DNA from: Porphyromonas gingivalis ATCC 33277
GTDB taxonomy: Bacteria; Bacteroidota; Bacteroidia; Bacteroidales; Porphyromonadaceae
Assembly (NCBI RefSeq): GCF_000010505.1
Contig: NC_010729.1
Span: 854,501-918,500, forward strand
Direction: 5' to 3'
Length of the DNA stretch: 64,000 nucleotides
This document shows positions 62,148-64,000 of this stretch, piece by piece. Both the position numbers and the translations under genes were made by a program. The notes under the pieces were generated by a model. It did no database searches. It saw nothing but the letters and a program-made list of their open reading frames with translations, and was not told where the DNA came from. The stretch's first letter is position 1, and the number at the start of each line of letters is the position of its first letter.

Positions 62148-64000
62148 CTACTGCGTCAGATTGAAACGGAAGCTGACACCGAAATTGCTGTTCGTGATAG
62201 GGAAGGAGGCTGAGCTGACAAGCGGATGGTTCATATCCCAATCGTAATAAGCTCGCAGGGTAAGCATACGGCTGATGTCGTAGTCCGCACTGACGTTGAT
62301 TTTGTGGCTGATATTGCCATTCGTGGCTTGTGTGTAAGCATCTTGGATCTTGCGAATCAGCGTCAGTGTGCGGCTGTAAGCATAGTCCACTCGGAGAGTC
62401 AGTGCCCCACCGGTACGCGGAGCCATGGTCTCGTTGTTCTTTTGCCCTCCTTTTGCCTTCCTCGTGGGTCTTGTCCGTTGCAGGCCGATGAGTTTGGCAA
62501 AATTCTCTGCCTTATAGCTCATCCCTACGGTTATCTGATCTTCATTCGACTCCACGAGCTGATAAGCCGATAGATTCAGATTCAGACGGCGAGTCTTTCT
62601 GTAATCCGTATTGATTCCCAATCCACTCATAAACGTAACTTCCACACCGAGCAGGGGAGCAAAACTGTCTTCAAGACGAACAAACGGAATGTCGAATGGC
62701 ATGGATGCAACGGGAGTCAGCGTACTGGGGTCCGACGGGTCTTGGATAAAGCCCAGGTTGCTACCATCGGTCAAGCCCACCCAACCGAGGTAAGAGCTAT
62801 AGCTATCTACGTTGTATATACCGCGGTAAGCATGGTTGATACGCACATTCCGGAAGTATTTCTTGAGCAGTTCGGTTTTGCTCAAGCCCGTGTAGCTGAC
62901 ATTCCAGTTGGGGAGAATGGAGGACAATGAGGGGAATGCCGACAGGCCGATTTTTCCCACCGACCTCTGAGTATAAGCACTGAGGAAAGCCGGAATAAGC
63001 ACGTCGGCTGAGTTGAGAGAAACGGCACTGGTTTCCAGAGAAACCGGCTGGCCGGCCAGACTGCTTCCTTCCATGAATCCGGAAGAGGGATAAGTGGCTC
63101 CATGATATTGAGCCATAATACGCCCTGCGATTATCTCCCGATTGTGGAGGAACTGATTGAAGGCTTGCGAGGCATAGCCCGTCGCTCCGGACGAACTGCT
63201 GAACATGCCTTTCAGTCCGATGGTCGTCATCACGAAATTTCCTCCATAAGTACGTGGCATGCCGGCATAGACGTATTGGGTCTGCGTTTGTCGGGTATCG
63301 GTTCTGTTGGCTGTGAGGTTGATGCGCAGTTCGTGAATCGGTTCGAGCGTCATCTTGATCTCGAACGAATTGCTCTCCGAGTAGACAGAAGGTGATACGT
63401 TTTGCTGCCCACCGATAAGCCAACCTTTCTGCGCGGCTTTTTCCACGAAATCTTCTCCGGTAAGACCGAAAGCAAAGTCCCATCCCGGTGCCAAAACGCC
63501 ATCCACGGAGCCTTGTCCGCCGGCAGCTTTGATGTTGGGCAAGAATCCGGGCAGATGCAAGCCGGAAGATTGCCGGTAGTTAAGGATGATGCTCTTGAGC
63601 ATCATCAAGGCGTATACCATCCTTTCGCCTATCGCACCGAATGCAGGAGTGGAACCGTTCTGCCTCGGGGGAGTTACCGTTACATTGATCTCTATGCTGT
63701 CATTATTCAAAATGACGATTGTATTCTTGTCCTTGATTTTTGTCTTCAGCGGATACATCTTGCCATCCGGGCCGAGAGCGGACACTCTCACTTTCTTGGA
63801 TGCAAAAGTGTGCGTCAGCGTTACCGTGGAATCGGGGAGCAACCGGATTTTCTTGGTCAATGGCTGGGCTGCTTTTTTTACAGGATCCTTTTTCTCCGGA
63901 TTCGTGATGTGCTGCTCTATTCTCTTGAGGAAAGCAGATTTGCGATACAGCGATGTCAGATTGAGTTGCAGGGGAAGTTCCAGTGTCATCTGATTGCGAA
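62148..64000 (-). CDS. sov: T9SS outer-membrane translocon SprA/Sov, C-terminal part (partial)
   Basis: At least 617 residues of a gene that continues beyond the window; the frame is open to base 64000. The sequence is rich in beta-strand segments and ends GVSFRFNLTQ. Recognisable SprA-type segments are GERMVYALMMLKSIILNYRQ, followed by GLHLPGFLPN; APGWDFAFGLTGEDFVEKAA; and LRINLTANRTDTRQTQTQYV. A Lys-rich, proline-containing insert (NPEKKDPVKKAAQPLTKKIR) marks a periplasmic or surface loop. SprA/Sov is the giant barrel through which type IX substrates cross the outer membrane. The adhesin at 20103-22244 and the orphan CTD at 35199 are substrate types for it. The assignment is from memory of the family. 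Confidence 0.88.
   Translation of the reverse strand, partial: RNQMTLELPLQLNLTSLYRKSAFLKRIEQHITNPEKKDPVKKAAQPLTKKIRLLPDSTVTLTHTFASKKVRVSALGPDGKMYPLKTKIKDKNTIVILNNDSIEINVTVTPPRQNGSTPAFGAIGERMVYALMMLKSIILNYRQSSGLHLPGFLPNIKAAGGQGSVDGVLAPGWDFAFGLTGEDFVEKAAQKGWLIGGQQNVSPSVYSESNSFEIKMTLEPIHELRINLTANRTDTRQTQTQYVYAGMPRTYGGNFVMTTIGLKGMFSSSSGATGYASQAFNQFLHNREIIAGRIMAQYHGATYPSSGFMEGSSLAGQPVSLETSAVSLNSADVLIPAFLSAYTQRSVGKIGLSAFPSLSSILPNWNVSYTGLSKTELLKKYFRNVRINHAYRGIYNVDSYSSYLGWVGLTDGSNLGFIQDPSDPSTLTPVASMPFDIPFVRLEDSFAPLLGVEVTFMSGLGINTDYRKTRRLNLNLSAYQLVESNEDQITVGMSYKAENFAKLIGLQRTRPTRKAKGGQKNNETMAPRTGGALTLRVDYAYSRTLTLIRKIQDAYTQATNGNISHKINVSADYDISRMLTLRAYYDWDMNHPLVSSASFPITNSNFGVSFRFNLTQ

Overview
The window is chromosomal DNA of a Bacteroidetes bacterium, almost certainly Porphyromonas gingivalis. 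Grounds: roughly half G+C, promoters of the TTTG-N20-TAnnTTTG type, type IX secretion (T9SS) C-terminal sorting domains, a SprA/Sov translocon gene, a Bacteroidetes HU-like protein, DUF5686 and DUF2130 proteins, and an IS982-family element. The species call rests on remembered gene content and order; no search was run.

Layout. 1-3.5 kb (+): the end of truA, a 730-bp non-coding stretch rich in inverted repeats, an HU-like protein, a secreted DUF3298-like protein and a decayed paralogue whose lipobox cysteine appears to have become a stop. 3.5-10 kb (-): DUF2130 protein, membrane protein, peptidyl-dipeptidase Dcp and a TPR protein. 10-11.1 kb: a complete IS982-type element with 6-bp target duplication. 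11.7-16 kb: convergent tig (+) and pnp (-), separated by related hairpins. 16-24.4 kb (-): two-CBM20 4-alpha-glucanotransferase, DUF2891 protein, a T9SS cleaved-adhesin-like protein, and a secreted HExxH protein. 24.7-35 kb: tRNA-Pro (+), then on the minus strand the etfB-etfA-acyl-CoA dehydrogenase operon, tsaB, an ExbB/ExbD/ExbD operon, tRNA-Ser, tatD, a polyprenyl synthase and tonB. 35-41 kb (-): hpt-adk-obg-B3/4-DUF5686 operon. 41.7-47 kb (+): class III fructose bisphosphatase, PBP1A, Bax inhibitor-1-like protein. 47-64 kb (-): leuS, tRNA-Gly, COG2509 flavoprotein, cca, the six-gene nusB-ddh-lgt-flavodiiron-nagB-lpdA operon, and the 3' part of sov/sprA.

The genes fit an anaerobic, amino-acid-fermenting, envelope-focused lifestyle. 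ETF and acyl-CoA dehydrogenase handle electron transfer, and a flavodiiron protein scavenges O2 or NO. TonB and ExbBD energise outer-membrane uptake. Lgt makes lipoproteins, and Sov exports CTD-bearing proteins such as the adhesin at 20-22 kb.

The most unusual non-coding feature is a pair of 23-bp tandem-repeat arrays. One has 23 units (50472-50995) and the other 16 units (61652-62011). They share one core in opposite orientation and bracket about 10.6 kb. Other notable features are the inverted-repeat field upstream of the HU gene, a hairpin abutting the transposase start codon, paralogous terminators with compensatory changes between tig and pnp, a 22-bp AT-rich array, and decayed tRNA-Gly-like flanks near leuS.
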